From: an uncultured Sphaerochaeta sp.
GTDB taxonomy: Bacteria; Spirochaetota; Spirochaetia; Sphaerochaetales; Sphaerochaetaceae
Reading direction: 5' to 3'
Assembly (NCBI RefSeq): GCF_963666015.1
Contig: NZ_OY762555.1
Span: 1,116,001-1,180,000 of the forward strand
Length of the DNA: 64,000 nt
Shown: in pieces, positions 52,011 to 60,952 of the stretch
Numbering within the stretch: the stretch's first letter is position 1
Layout: every line of letters starts with the position of its first letter
Notes under the pieces: model-generated
Told to the model about the DNA's origin: nothing
The model's database searches: none
The model's input: only the letters and a program-made list of their open reading frames with translations
Position numbers and translations under genes: made by a program

Positions 52011-53105
52011 ATGAAAAAGATGCTCGTAGCGGCAATGGTGCTATTGATTGCCATGAACATGGTTTTTGCAGGAGGGGCTGCTGAAACCTCGTCCAAAGGA
52101 ATGGTCGGAGTAGTCATGCCTACCAGATCAGAGGAACGTTGGAATAAGGATGGAGCAGCGGTCAAATCTGGTTTGGAAGAGCTCGGATATAAGGTCGACC
52201 TACAATTCTCAGACGACGACATTCCCACCCAGGTTCGTCAGATTGAAGACCTTATCACAAAGAGAGCAGAAGTACTCGTCATCGCTTCAATTGATGGAGT
52301 AGCATTGAGTGATGTTCTTGCGAAGGCTGCAGATGAAGGGATCCCCGTGATCGCTTATGACCGCCTCATCATGAAGTCACCGAACGTTGACTATTATCTA
52401 TCATTTGACAACTATGCCGTCGGCCAGCAGATGGGAGATATTCTCATCCAGGGGATGAATCTTGACAACCCCAAGAAAACGCCGCTGCTTATCGAACTGT
52501 TCGGTGGATCACCTGACGACAACAACGCATATAAGTTCTATGACGGCGCTATGGATAGGCTTAAGCCTTATTTTGACAACGGCACCCTGAAGATTGGTTC
52601 AGGTCAGAAGGGCATGGACACGGTTGGAACTTTGCGCTGGAGTAATGAATTGGCAATGTCCAGAATGGAAAATCTTCTTTCTGCTCATTATACCAACCAG
52701 ACACTCGATGGAATTCTTTCACCCTATGATCCGATTAGTCTTTCCACGCTTGAAGCTTGCAAGGCCGTCGGTTATGGCACAGCAGGCAAACCGCTGCCGG
52801 TAGTCGGTGGTCAGGACTGTATCGTAGCTTCTTGTAAGTCAATTCTTGCAGGTGATCAGTATGCAACCGTCCTCAAGGATACCCGTGTACTCGGCCAGGC
52901 TACTGTTGAACTTGTAGACACCATCATGCGTGGCGAGGTTCCCAAGGGTCTTGACACCACCAGTTACGACAACGACTCCATCAGAAACGGAAAACCGTAC
53001 ATTGTGCCCTCCGTTCTTCTGGAATCTGTTATCGTTACCAAGGACAACCTTGTAGCTGAGGTAGTCGATACCGGTTACCACTCAGCCGAAGAGCTTGGAC
53101 TGTAA
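52011..53105 (+). CDS. chvE: ChvE-like monosaccharide-binding protein
   Basis: Periplasmic receptor of the multiple-monosaccharide ABC system, 364 residues. A signal peptide ends near MVFAGG (no lipobox Cys). The sequence GVVMPTRSEERWNKDG and DDIPTQVRQIEDLI are hallmarks of ChvE, which binds glucose, galactose, xylose and arabinose. It is first in the chvE-gguA-gguB order and is followed by a strong hairpin. Confidence 0.93.
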   Translation: MKKMLVAAMVLLIAMNMVFAGGAAETSSKGMVGVVMPTRSEERWNKDGAAVKSGLEELGYKVDLQFSDDDIPTQVRQIEDLITKRAEVLVIASIDGVALSDVLAKAADEGIPVIAYDRLIMKSPNVDYYLSFDNYAVGQQMGDILIQGMNLDNPKKTPLLIELFGGSPDDNNAYKFYDGAMDRLKPYFDNGTLKIGSGQKGMDTVGTLRWSNELAMSRMENLLSAHYTNQTLDGILSPYDPISLSTLEACKAVGYGTAGKPLPVVGGQDCIVASCKSILAGDQYATVLKDTRVLGQATVELVDTIMRGEVPKGLDTTSYDNDSIRNGKPYIVPSVLLESVIVTKDNLVAEVVDTGYHSAEELGL

Positions 53106-53115
53106 ATGTATTTGC

Positions 53116-53137
53116 CCGGCCTCAGCTTTGAGGCCGG
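53116..53137 (+). promoter_or_regulatory. Intercistronic hairpin after chvE
   Basis: CCGGCCTCA/TGAGGCCGG with loop GCTT, followed by AATTG rather than a T tract; likely an mRNA-stabilising element or partial terminator that raises receptor output. Confidence 0.65.
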
Positions 53138-53156
53138 AATTGTATCGCATGATATC

Positions 53157-53199
53157 GAACCCGGTGCCACCTGCCTACGGGTGATTTGGAATCGGGTTC
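53157..53199 (+). promoter_or_regulatory. Second intercistronic stem-loop before gguA
   Basis: GAACCCG (53157-53163) pairs with CGGGTTC (53193-53199), with inner CACC/GGTG pairing. It ends about 10 nt before the gguA ribosome site and could affect its translation. Confidence 0.5.
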
Positions 53200-53224
53200 T
53201 AGTCTATATAGTGGGGAGCCATGT

Positions 53225-54772
53225 ATGCCAAACAATTCTATTCTGCTGTCGATGAAGCATATCACCAAGACTTTCCCGGGGGTGAGAGCGCTTAATGACG
53301 TCAGCCTAGATGTAAAACCATCTGAAATTCATGCCTTGGTTGGCGAGAATGGAGCCGGGAAATCAACATTGATGAAAGTTCTCTCAGGTGTGTACCCATA
53401 CGGGACCTATGAGGGGGACATCTTTTTCGAAGGCAAACACTGCAAGTTCTCCAGCATCAGGCAAAGTGAACAAGCGGGGATCGTCATCATTCACCAGGAA
53501 CTGGCATTAAGCCCCTATCTTTCCATTGCTGAAAACATGTTCATTGGTGACGAGCGAGCAAAATTCAATATCATCAATTGGGATAAGACCCGAGAAGACG
53601 CAATAACATATATGAAGCGAATCGGGCTCAATGAAAATCCAAACACTCCGGTAAATAAGCTTGGGGTGGGAAAACAACAGATGGTCGAGATTGCCAAGGC
53701 GCTGGCAAAGCATGCAAAGCTTCTGATTCTCGACGAGCCTACTTCAGCACTCAATGAGAGAGATAGCCAACATCTTCTTGATATTCTCAAGGAGTTGCGT
53801 GACAAGAGCAATATCTCCTCTGTCTTGATTTCCCATAAACTGAACGAAGTTGCTTCTGTCGCTGATTCCATTACCATCCTAAGAGACGGTAAGACTATTG
53901 AGACACTTGATGTTGTGCGTAAGAAAAATACCCCTGTATCAATTAGTGAAGAGAGAATCATCAAGGGTATGGTCGGAAGGGAAATTACCGACATGTTCCC
54001 AAAGCGGAACAACCCAGTCGGGGATATCCTATTCGAGGTCAAGGACTGGACAGTCCAGAATCCTGACAACCCCGAACGAAATAAACTTGAAGGGATAAAC
54101 ATTAATGTTCGTTCTGGAGAAGTCGTCGGCCTAGCTGGTCTGGTTGGTGCCGGGCGCACTGAATTCGCCATGAGTGTGTTTGGCCGTGCATATGGGGAAA
54201 ACATCACGGGTAAAACGTATCTAGAAGGAAAGGAAGTCGACATCAGCACCATTCCCAAGGCAATCGCAAACGGTGTTGCCTATGTGCCTGAGGACCGCAA
54301 GGAACTTGGTTTGGTGCTGATCCAAAATATCAAGGAAAATACCACAATTGCCAAACTTAAGAAGATTGCCAATGCTTCCGTGATCAATGAACATGAGGAG
54401 AATGTTGTTGCTGAAGATTACTGTAAACGGCTTAACACAAAAACACCGACGATTCTCCAAAAGACTGGGAACCTCTCTGGAGGCAATCAGCAGAAAGTTG
54501 TGTTGTCCAAATGGCTGTTCACTGACCCAAAGGTATTGATTCTTGATGAACCTACACGAGGTATTGATGTTGGGACAAAGCATGAAATCTACACAATCAT
54601 CAATTCACTCGCCAAACAAGGATATGCCTGTATCCTGATCTCCAGTGAAATGCCCGAGATTATTGGAATGAGTGATAGAATCTATGTAATGAGTGAAGGA
54701 AAGATTACTGCAGAACTTTCTGGAGAGACCGCGACCCAAGAGGATATCATGCGCAATATCCTCAACAACTAA
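53225..54772 (+). CDS. gguA: Multiple-monosaccharide ABC transporter ATPase (GguA/MmsA)
   Basis: Cytosolic ATPase with two fused ABC domains, 515 residues. The first domain has GENGAGKSTLMKVL and Walker B LLILDEPTSAL. The second has a degenerate Walker A (GLVGAGRTE), signature LSGGNQQKVVLSKWL and LILDEPTRGIDVG, as usual for sugar-importer ATPases. ATG 53225 is preferred with GGGGAG 6 nt upstream; an upstream ATG at 53186 would start inside the hairpin region. Confidence 0.95.
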   Translation: MPNNSILLSMKHITKTFPGVRALNDVSLDVKPSEIHALVGENGAGKSTLMKVLSGVYPYGTYEGDIFFEGKHCKFSSIRQSEQAGIVIIHQELALSPYLSIAENMFIGDERAKFNIINWDKTREDAITYMKRIGLNENPNTPVNKLGVGKQQMVEIAKALAKHAKLLILDEPTSALNERDSQHLLDILKELRDKSNISSVLISHKLNEVASVADSITILRDGKTIETLDVVRKKNTPVSISEERIIKGMVGREITDMFPKRNNPVGDILFEVKDWTVQNPDNPERNKLEGININVRSGEVVGLAGLVGAGRTEFAMSVFGRAYGENITGKTYLEGKEVDISTIPKAIANGVAYVPEDRKELGLVLIQNIKENTTIAKLKKIANASVINEHEENVVAEDYCKRLNTKTPTILQKTGNLSGGNQQKVVLSKWLFTDPKVLILDEPTRGIDVGTKHEIYTIINSLAKQGYACILISSEMPEIIGMSDRIYVMSEGKITAELSGETATQEDIMRNILNN

Positions 54773-54852
54773 GACACCGCTGTGCATTCAGCGATGTAGA
54801 GACATGGGATCCGATAATAATTTTACTGAGTACATGCGATAAGGAGTATGGG

Positions 54853-56040
54853 ATGAGTGGCTTGATTGAAATTTTGAAAAAGAATGTGAGGCAGTATATG
54901 ATGGTCATCGCCTTGGCTGTGGCGATGATTGCGTTTGGTCTCTTGACGGACGGTATCTTTTTCAGACCAGTGAATCTGACGAATCTGGTACTTCAGAACA
55001 GCTATGTTTTGATTCTTGCCGTTGGTATGTTGCTGTGTACCTTGACGGGTAACATCGACCTTTCTGTTGGATCCATGGTTGCTTTCATTGGTGCCCTGTG
55101 CGGGGTCATGATGGTAGACCTTCAATGGAATCCGTATCTTGCCATGATTATTGCATTGGCGTGTGGCGCTTTGATCGGAATGTGGCAAGGGTTCTGGATA
55201 GCATTCGTGAATGTTCCTCCATTCATTGCCACCCTGGCAGGAATGTTGGTCTTTAGAGGTTTGGGACAGGTCATCATGAAAGGCCAGACCAAGGCCCCTT
55301 TCCCAGAGGCGTTCCAAAAGATTTCAAGTGGCTATATCCCTGATCCATTTGGCGGAGCTTCTGTAGGAAATGTGACATTTCACATTTTCACCCTCCTCAT
55401 TGGGTTTGTTATTGTAGGGCTGATTATCTTCGGAGAAATTCAGAAACGAAAAAAGCAGAAGGAATATGCCTTTGACCTACTCCCTTCTGGAATCTGGCTT
55501 GCGAAGGTAATCTTCATTGCATCTGTACTGATAGCTTTTACCGTTGTCTTTGCTGTCTATAAAGGGTTCCCCAATGTCTTGATCCTGCTAGGAGTACTCG
55601 TTGTAGGATATCAGTTTGTTGCATCCAAGACAGTACAAGGTCGTCATATTTACGCCCTTGGGGGAAACAGGAAAGCCGCCGAGCTGTCCGGTGTCAAAGT
55701 TAAATGGGTAATGTTCTGGATATACACGAATATGGCTATTCTGGCTACGGTGGCTGCAATGGTATTTACCGCACGCCTCAACTCTGCCACACCAAAAGCT
55801 GGACAGAACTTTGAGATGGATGCCATCGCAGCTTGTTACGTCGGTGGATCGGCTGTCTCCGGAGGAGTCGGTACAGTAATTGGAGCAGTGGTTGGAGGGC
55901 TCTTCATCGGAGTACTGAACAACGGTATGTCAATCATTGGTGTCAGTACGGACTGGCAACAAGCTATCAAGGGTTTTGTACTGCTTGCAGCCGTTGCATT
56001 CGACCTGTATTCGAAATCAAGGTCATCCAAGGGAGCATGA
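54853..56040 (+). CDS. gguB: Multiple-monosaccharide ABC transporter permease (GguB/MmsB)
   Basis: Inner-membrane permease of 395 residues with about ten helices. Family features: GNIDLSVGSMVAFIGALCGV, FVNVPPFIATLAGMLVFRGLG (as two helices) and GGSAVSGGVGTVIGAVVGG. It lies 80 nt after gguA; the gap has no gene. AAGGAGT precedes ATG. Confidence 0.95.
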   Translation: MSGLIEILKKNVRQYMMVIALAVAMIAFGLLTDGIFFRPVNLTNLVLQNSYVLILAVGMLLCTLTGNIDLSVGSMVAFIGALCGVMMVDLQWNPYLAMIIALACGALIGMWQGFWIAFVNVPPFIATLAGMLVFRGLGQVIMKGQTKAPFPEAFQKISSGYIPDPFGGASVGNVTFHIFTLLIGFVIVGLIIFGEIQKRKKQKEYAFDLLPSGIWLAKVIFIASVLIAFTVVFAVYKGFPNVLILLGVLVVGYQFVASKTVQGRHIYALGGNRKAAELSGVKVKWVMFWIYTNMAILATVAAMVFTARLNSATPKAGQNFEMDAIAACYVGGSAVSGGVGTVIGAVVGGLFIGVLNNGMSIIGVSTDWQQAIKGFVLLAAVAFDLYSKSRSSKGA

Positions 56041-56064
56041 TTCTCTATTGCTCATGATTATGTA

Positions 56065-56098
56065 AAACCCCTGTAGCCCATTCAGGTCGCAGGGGTTT
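56065..56098. terminator. Bidirectional terminator between gguB and convergent gene
   Basis: AAACCCCTG (56065-56073) pairs with CAGGGGTTT (56090-56098). It ends on the stop codon of the minus-strand gene at 56098. Confidence 0.7.
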
Positions 56099-56484
56099 CA
56101 ATCATTCAAGAGAATATCCGCCAAGGCAAGCCTCTCAACGGTAAACCCATCACTGATCCTGCTGATACCCCCAAACCACGACTCCGTGCAGATGGTTACA
56201 AACTCAGGGTCGTTGATCGGGAAGCCGGAAGCACTCCCGATCAAGCAATCAATCCCGCACATGGGACACTGCAGGGTCTTCTCCTTCGGCTCTCTCTCGG
56301 TAATCCAATACAGCTTCTCCTCTGTCTGTGGATTGAACGTATGACCACAATAAAAACATGTACAGCTGTCACTTTCCAGAATCTGGCTCTCATGGGCAAA
56401 GGTGGCCTTGTGTGCCAACTGTACATACTCAGGTGAATACTTTTCCGAAAAAAAGGGAATGTATGACGATCGTTTTCTTTTCAT
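56098..56484 (-). CDS. Zinc-ribbon-like cytosolic protein
   Basis: A 128-residue protein with two CxxC knuckles, CFYCGHTF and CPMCGIDC, and a C-terminal block GSASGFPINDPEFV. This looks like a small conserved family of unknown function, probably binding zinc. ATG 56484 overlaps the upstream gene stop (ATGA), so the two are co-translated. No further function can be given. Confidence 0.7.
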   Translation of the reverse strand: MKRKRSSYIPFFSEKYSPEYVQLAHKATFAHESQILESDSCTCFYCGHTFNPQTEEKLYWITEREPKEKTLQCPMCGIDCLIGSASGFPINDPEFVTICTESWFGGISRISDGFTVERLALADILLND

Positions 56485-56741
56485 GTACTTACCTTCCATC
56501 CATCTTCAATTAAGTCATCAAGGGAAACATACTTCCCTTCCAAGGCATCACTTTCATAATTGAATACCCGATAACGATATGCAAGAGCATCTTCCTTGGT
56601 GATGTATCCGAACCTTCCGTCCAAGTGGTCAAGATAACAGCCCTTGTTCTTCCCAATGAGGGAGAATGTGAACGCAACGAAATCTACATTCTCAATAATT
56701 TCCCTCGTATACGCTTTCTGGTCATCTCTCCAAGTTTCCAT
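56481..56741 (-). CDS. Small cytosolic protein, unknown function
   Basis: An 86-residue protein (start METWRDDQKAYTREII) with an alpha/beta pattern and a Tyr/Asp-rich core (FGYITKEDALAYRYRVFNYE). No family recognised. AGGAGG precedes ATG. It is coupled to the downstream zinc-ribbon-like gene, suggesting a joint role. Confidence 0.65.
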   Translation of the reverse strand: METWRDDQKAYTREIIENVDFVAFTFSLIGKNKGCYLDHLDGRFGYITKEDALAYRYRVFNYESDALEGKYVSLDDLIEDGWKVST

Positions 56742-56890
56742 AGGAGCCTCCTACAACCACAGGATACCTCTTATGGAGAGACATATGCTGTCACAGGAAA
56801 AAGATTTTAAAATTCTTTCAGGAAGGCAAGCTCTTTCCCATCATTCTTTTTCATTGTATGATGGGTACTTGGAATAACAGGAGGCACCCA

Positions 56891-57211
56891 ATGGAAACAC
56901 CGCACACCCTGATTACCTGTATTGTGAACAAAGGTATGGCTGAAACTGTCATGGATGCCGCCCGTAAAGCAGGAGCCACTGGCGGAACTATTCTCCCTGC
57001 ACGGGGAACAGGGAAAGAAGAAGACGTCAAGTTCTTCGGTCACCCATTGGTCCCTGAGAAAGACATGCTGCTTATCCTTGTCGGATCGGGTTTGACGGGA
57101 ACAGTATTGGAAGCAATCAAGAATCTTCCTCTTCTCACCGAACCAGGTTCTGGAATTGCGTACTGCATTGATGTTGAGCGGTTTATCGCTTTTGGCGGTT
57201 CTCCTGCGTAG
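56891..57211 (+). CDS. PII-like signal protein
   Basis: Small regulator of 106 residues with a PII-type ferredoxin fold: CIVNKGMAETVMDAARKAGATGGTILPARG is the beta1-alpha1-beta2 unit (seen as CIVNKGMAE, AGATGGTI, PARG). The T-loop region (GTGKEEDVKFFG) is short and lacks the uridylylated Tyr of GlnB, so it belongs to the PII-like groups that bind other nucleotides. ATG 56891 has AGGAGG 6 nt upstream. It overlaps the convergent MFS gene by 29 nt. Confidence 0.78.
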   Translation: METPHTLITCIVNKGMAETVMDAARKAGATGGTILPARGTGKEEDVKFFGHPLVPEKDMLLILVGSGLTGTVLEAIKNLPLLTEPGSGIAYCIDVERFIAFGGSPA

Positions 57212-58442
57212 GCAATCTCAGAACCAGCCCCAATAATAAACAGATCCCAGAAACCACCAGGATTCCAAGCCCAACGCCAAGCAAGGTGCTCAACCAACCC
57301 AAGAGGAGAGCAATGCCTGCAGCAAAAAGGGACTCAGCTTGGGATTCCACTGAGAGCGCACTGGCAAGCGAAGCTTGATCCATCTGGTCGCTCACATAGT
57401 GGATGCTCATGGGTTTTCTCAAATTCTCAAGGATATAGATTCCTAAGTACAACACCACAGCCAGTGTTGCATAGGTCAGGTGCAAGAGCAGACCACTTAC
57501 CAAACCAAGGGATATACCGATGACCAATGTGATATTAAGGGGAGATGCAAGTTGGTTGAACCGCTCTGAGAACCTACCGGAATAGCTCGATGCAATCGCA
57601 GTGGTCGCATAGAGAATTGAATATACAATTCCCACTATCAATGCTGTTCTCTCTTGATCTTCATACGCCAATAAAATGGGAAGACTAAGTGCGAATGTTT
57701 GCAGTATTGGCTGCAAATAGTCCTTGAATGCCTTGTAGTACCCACTGAAGAGTGCCTGACTGGAGATGGTTCGAACCATGGACCAGCTCTTCATCGTTTT
57801 TACCAATGACTGTAATACTGCAGCAAACTCATCCCTAATACGCTTATCACTGGTATGTCTGGGCCCATCTAAATTTTTTGGATAGCTTATTATCAGAAGT
57901 AAGTTGAGGACGTAGGGGATAATGGTAAAGAGAAAGATTGGGGCATATGAACCATTGTAGAAAACCAGGAAAGCAGCGATCAACGCAGACAGGGCCGCTC
58001 CTCGTTGTGACCAAGCCCGGGTATTACCATAGTAGTGGGTTTTCTGGTCTTCCCACCCTCTCACCCTTAAATAGTCGAAGATCATGGCCTTGTGGGTACC
58101 TGTTCTGAACGCATCACCAAAGGCATAGAGAACCATGGCCATAAGCAAAATACCAAAATCCTGGGCAATAAAAAAGACAACGAAACTAAAGATGTAGGCA
58201 AGAAAAGAGAAGACCATTGTCAGTCTCCTACCCAGACTGTCGGCAAACACCCCAGAGGGAATCTCTGTGATGTTGATCAAGATCTCTCTTACCGCATAGA
58301 GCGTTCCAATTTCCAGGTAGGACAACCCCTTGTCCAAGAATACCAACATCATAAACGGCTCATAGAACCGCAGATTCTTTAAAAATCCATATGCACTAAA
58401 CTTGGCGTACTGCAAGTTTCTCTCAAAGCCTGTCTTTGCCAT
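57183..58442 (-). CDS. MFS transporter
   Basis: Integral membrane protein of 419 residues with about twelve helices. The motif GVFADSLGRRLTM between helices 2 and 3 is the MFS motif A. Substrate unknown; both uptake and efflux are possible. ATG 58442 is used because GGGAG lies about 9 nt upstream. It follows the LacI regulator by 58 nt on the same strand, so the regulator may control it. Confidence 0.85.
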   Translation of the reverse strand: MAKTGFERNLQYAKFSAYGFLKNLRFYEPFMMLVFLDKGLSYLEIGTLYAVREILINITEIPSGVFADSLGRRLTMVFSFLAYIFSFVVFFIAQDFGILLMAMVLYAFGDAFRTGTHKAMIFDYLRVRGWEDQKTHYYGNTRAWSQRGAALSALIAAFLVFYNGSYAPIFLFTIIPYVLNLLLIISYPKNLDGPRHTSDKRIRDEFAAVLQSLVKTMKSWSMVRTISSQALFSGYYKAFKDYLQPILQTFALSLPILLAYEDQERTALIVGIVYSILYATTAIASSYSGRFSERFNQLASPLNITLVIGISLGLVSGLLLHLTYATLAVVLYLGIYILENLRKPMSIHYVSDQMDQASLASALSVESQAESLFAAGIALLLGWLSTLLGVGLGILVVSGICLLLGLVLRLPTQENRQKR

Positions 58443-58500
58443 CTTCCCACTCTCCCTGGAGGGATGTACCACCGAAGGTGTTTCCTGTCAAACCAGTATA

Positions 58501-59562
58501 CTACTCAGATTTTGGGATACCGGTAGACGAGCGAACAATCAGGCGATTATGATACTCAATTCTGGTTACTCCACTCCCCTCAAATACCCGAGACGGCTTC
58601 TTGCTCATCTTCTCACAAACCAGTCTCACTGCACTCCTACCACCTTGAACAATGAAATGCTCAACACTGGTCAAGCCTACCCCACCGAAGGATGATGGAT
58701 AGATGTTGTCAAACCCACAGACACTATAATCACCGGGAATTGAAAAGCCTCCATCCTTGATGGCATCCATGACGCCGTATGCTACCATGTCGTTTATTGC
58801 AACCATTGCAGTTACCTCGGGGGCTTCAGCAATACAGCGATTGGCAAGCACATACCCTGTTTCATGCTCAATATCGATAGTATTCAATTCGGTAAGGGAG
58901 GGAATCTCACGTGTAAACAGGGTAAGTTTTGCATTTCCTCCTGCTTGTTTGATCTGAGCTTTTAATCCTTCATAGCGGCGTACACGGGCACTATGCTCAC
59001 TATTGAGACTGGTACAAAGATAGGCAATATTCCGATGCCCCAATTCCAGAAGATGCCGCGCAACCAAAATTCCGGCATTGTAATTATTCACATCAACCGT
59101 ATCCAGGCCAAGCTCATTCTGCTTATCTCCTACTGCTACCACGGGTACGGTAGTACTTAGCTCCCGTACCAATTCCGGTTGCTGGGGAATCATGGCAAAA
59201 ACAACTCCTCCAACGGTAGGTTCCTTGGCAAATTCGCATACCCGCTTCTCCTTGTCTGTATCCCAGTATGTGGTGCAGAGCATAGTCCCCAGTCCTTGTA
59301 CATGAGCCTCTTGCTCCATTCCTTGAATGAGCGTAGCAAAGTATGGATTTATGACCGAGGGGCAAACAATAAGAAGAATACGTCGATCTTTCTTTGCCCG
59401 TTTGCTTACATATCCGAGCTCCTTGCTCACCCTATAGACGGTATCGATCGTTTCATCAGGAAAGCGTGAAAGGCTCTTCCCAGCAAGGATCATGGAAACA
59501 CTTGCCGTCGATAGGCCTACTTTCTCAGCAATATCCTGCAATGTCACGGTTTTTCTTCTCAT
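58501..59562 (-). CDS. LacI-family transcription regulator
   Basis: DNA-binding repressor of 353 residues. The N-terminal HTH (TLQDIAEKVGLSTASVSMIL, hinge near SKELGYVSK) and the periplasmic-binding-protein-like effector domain (VNNYNAGILVARHLLELGHRNIAYL, read in parts) are intact, ending with GVTRIEYHNRLIVRSST. The effector is probably a sugar. Candidate targets are the downstream MFS gene and the LacI-type operator before chvE, 6.5 kb away. GAGAGGTAG precedes ATG. Confidence 0.93.
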   Translation of the reverse strand: MRRKTVTLQDIAEKVGLSTASVSMILAGKSLSRFPDETIDTVYRVSKELGYVSKRAKKDRRILLIVCPSVINPYFATLIQGMEQEAHVQGLGTMLCTTYWDTDKEKRVCEFAKEPTVGGVVFAMIPQQPELVRELSTTVPVVAVGDKQNELGLDTVDVNNYNAGILVARHLLELGHRNIAYLCTSLNSEHSARVRRYEGLKAQIKQAGGNAKLTLFTREIPSLTELNTIDIEHETGYVLANRCIAEAPEVTAMVAINDMVAYGVMDAIKDGGFSIPGDYSVCGFDNIYPSSFGGVGLTSVEHFIVQGGRSAVRLVCEKMSKKPSRVFEGSGVTRIEYHNRLIVRSSTGIPKSE

Positions 59563-59727
59563 TCATCTACCTCTCTAACCAGTGGTTCAATATTAAACAG
59601 TATTAAGCATCCAATGCAAGAAAAACCGTTGCTTTATCAAATACTTTTTTTAAGCATCTATGAAATAATCCTACTATTAGCTGACACCAACGGTACTTCG
59701 TAGTTTCTTCATACATTCAAGGTGGAC

Positions 59728-59755
59728 AAGAGCACCTCTCGTGAGGTACTCTTTT
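59728..59755 (+). promoter_or_regulatory. Terminator-like hairpin in the plsC leader
   Basis: AAGAG-C-ACCTC, loop TCGT, GAGGT-A-CTCTT (one C/A mismatch), ending in TTTT. No plus-strand gene lies upstream, so this hairpin may attenuate plsC from its own leader. The 160 bases upstream to the LacI gene are otherwise AT-rich. Confidence 0.45.
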
Positions 59756-59770
59756 ACAGAGAGGAAGCAA

Positions 59771-60952
59771 GTGTCTAAAAAACCACTTTTTATCCGCTTG
59801 GCCCAACCAACGTATGGGGCCATGATTTTAAAGCGTAATAAGATCCAAGTTGTTGGAATGGAATATTTGTCAGAACTGAAACCTCCTTTTTTAGTAATGG
59901 CAAATCATGCTCACACTTTTGATCCATTTTTCATCTCCTCGGCCTCTCCGGTTCATATCCGATGGGTAGCGGGCGCCTATCTCTTCAAGATGAAAGGAAT
60001 GAGAAGCATGATGGAAAAATGGATTGGTGCTATCTCGAAGCAACAAGGAAGAAGTGACCTATTCACCATCAGGGCAATCTCAGAATCCCTGAAACAGGGT
60101 GACATCGTCGGAGTCTTCCCTGAAGGGACACGTACGTGGGATGGAGAGCCTGCTGGTTTTGATGAAGCAATTGCCAAACTGGTAAAGATATTCAAGGTCC
60201 CTATCGTACTCATCAACCTGGAAGGGGTATACGGGCTGAAACCCCGATGGGCAGAAAAGAAACGAAAGGGAACAGCAATTCTCAGGGTTCTCCCCCCAGT
60301 TCATACCGATGTGATCGACCAACTCTCAGTGAAAGAACTCTATGAGTTTCTTAAGGAGAAGCTCTACCATAGTTACCGTTCCTGGCAGGATGAGATGCAG
60401 TTTGACTATATCTCGGGGAGAGCGGCTGAAGGAGTGGAGAAAATTCTTTATCTCTGCCCAGATTGTCATGCAACAAGTACCATCCATTCCAAGGGGAATC
60501 AGATTACCTGTACGCAATGCTCCCTTACCATGGAGCTGGACAACCAGGACAAGTTACACACGATCAGGGGAAAGACCAGCTTCCTTGATGTCGCTGCCTG
60601 GCACTCCTGGGAGAGAGAGTACAGTGCATCAAGCGAGAAACAAGCATTGGCATTCCCTCCTGACAAGGGGGTTCTGTTCCAGAGTGCTGATGAGAGACAT
60701 CTCAAGCGGATCTCGAAGGATTTCACCCTCTCTCTGGAACAATGGGGAATGCGTCTTGTGGAACGAAACGGGAGAGAACACCTGATGGCTTTTTCTGATA
60801 TCCAATCCATGATTATCAACGCAAAGAATACGGTGGAACTCTACCATCTTCATACTCTGTACAGGATACGGATCCACAAACGAGGTTGTATCCTCAAATA
60901 TGTGGAAGCGTACCAGCGAAATAAACTGATCCAGAAGGGGGCAACCTTATGA
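59771..60952 (+). CDS. PlsC-like acyltransferase with C-terminal zinc ribbon
   Basis: Predicted membrane-associated 1-acyl-glycerol-3-phosphate acyltransferase. The catalytic NHAHTFD (HX4D) and the glycerol-phosphate motif PEGTRTWDG are intact in the N-terminal 200 residues. The protein is 393 residues, about 150 longer than usual. The extra part has a zinc ribbon C229-x2-C232-x14-C247-x2-C250 followed by an alpha/beta domain with no known match. GTG 59771 is chosen with GAGAGGA 5 nt upstream; an upstream GTG at 59741 lies in the hairpin. It overlaps the next gene by 4 nt. Confidence 0.85.
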   Translation: MSKKPLFIRLAQPTYGAMILKRNKIQVVGMEYLSELKPPFLVMANHAHTFDPFFISSASPVHIRWVAGAYLFKMKGMRSMMEKWIGAISKQQGRSDLFTIRAISESLKQGDIVGVFPEGTRTWDGEPAGFDEAIAKLVKIFKVPIVLINLEGVYGLKPRWAEKKRKGTAILRVLPPVHTDVIDQLSVKELYEFLKEKLYHSYRSWQDEMQFDYISGRAAEGVEKILYLCPDCHATSTIHSKGNQITCTQCSLTMELDNQDKLHTIRGKTSFLDVAAWHSWEREYSASSEKQALAFPPDKGVLFQSADERHLKRISKDFTLSLEQWGMRLVERNGREHLMAFSDIQSMIINAKNTVELYHLHTLYRIRIHKRGCILKYVEAYQRNKLIQKGATL

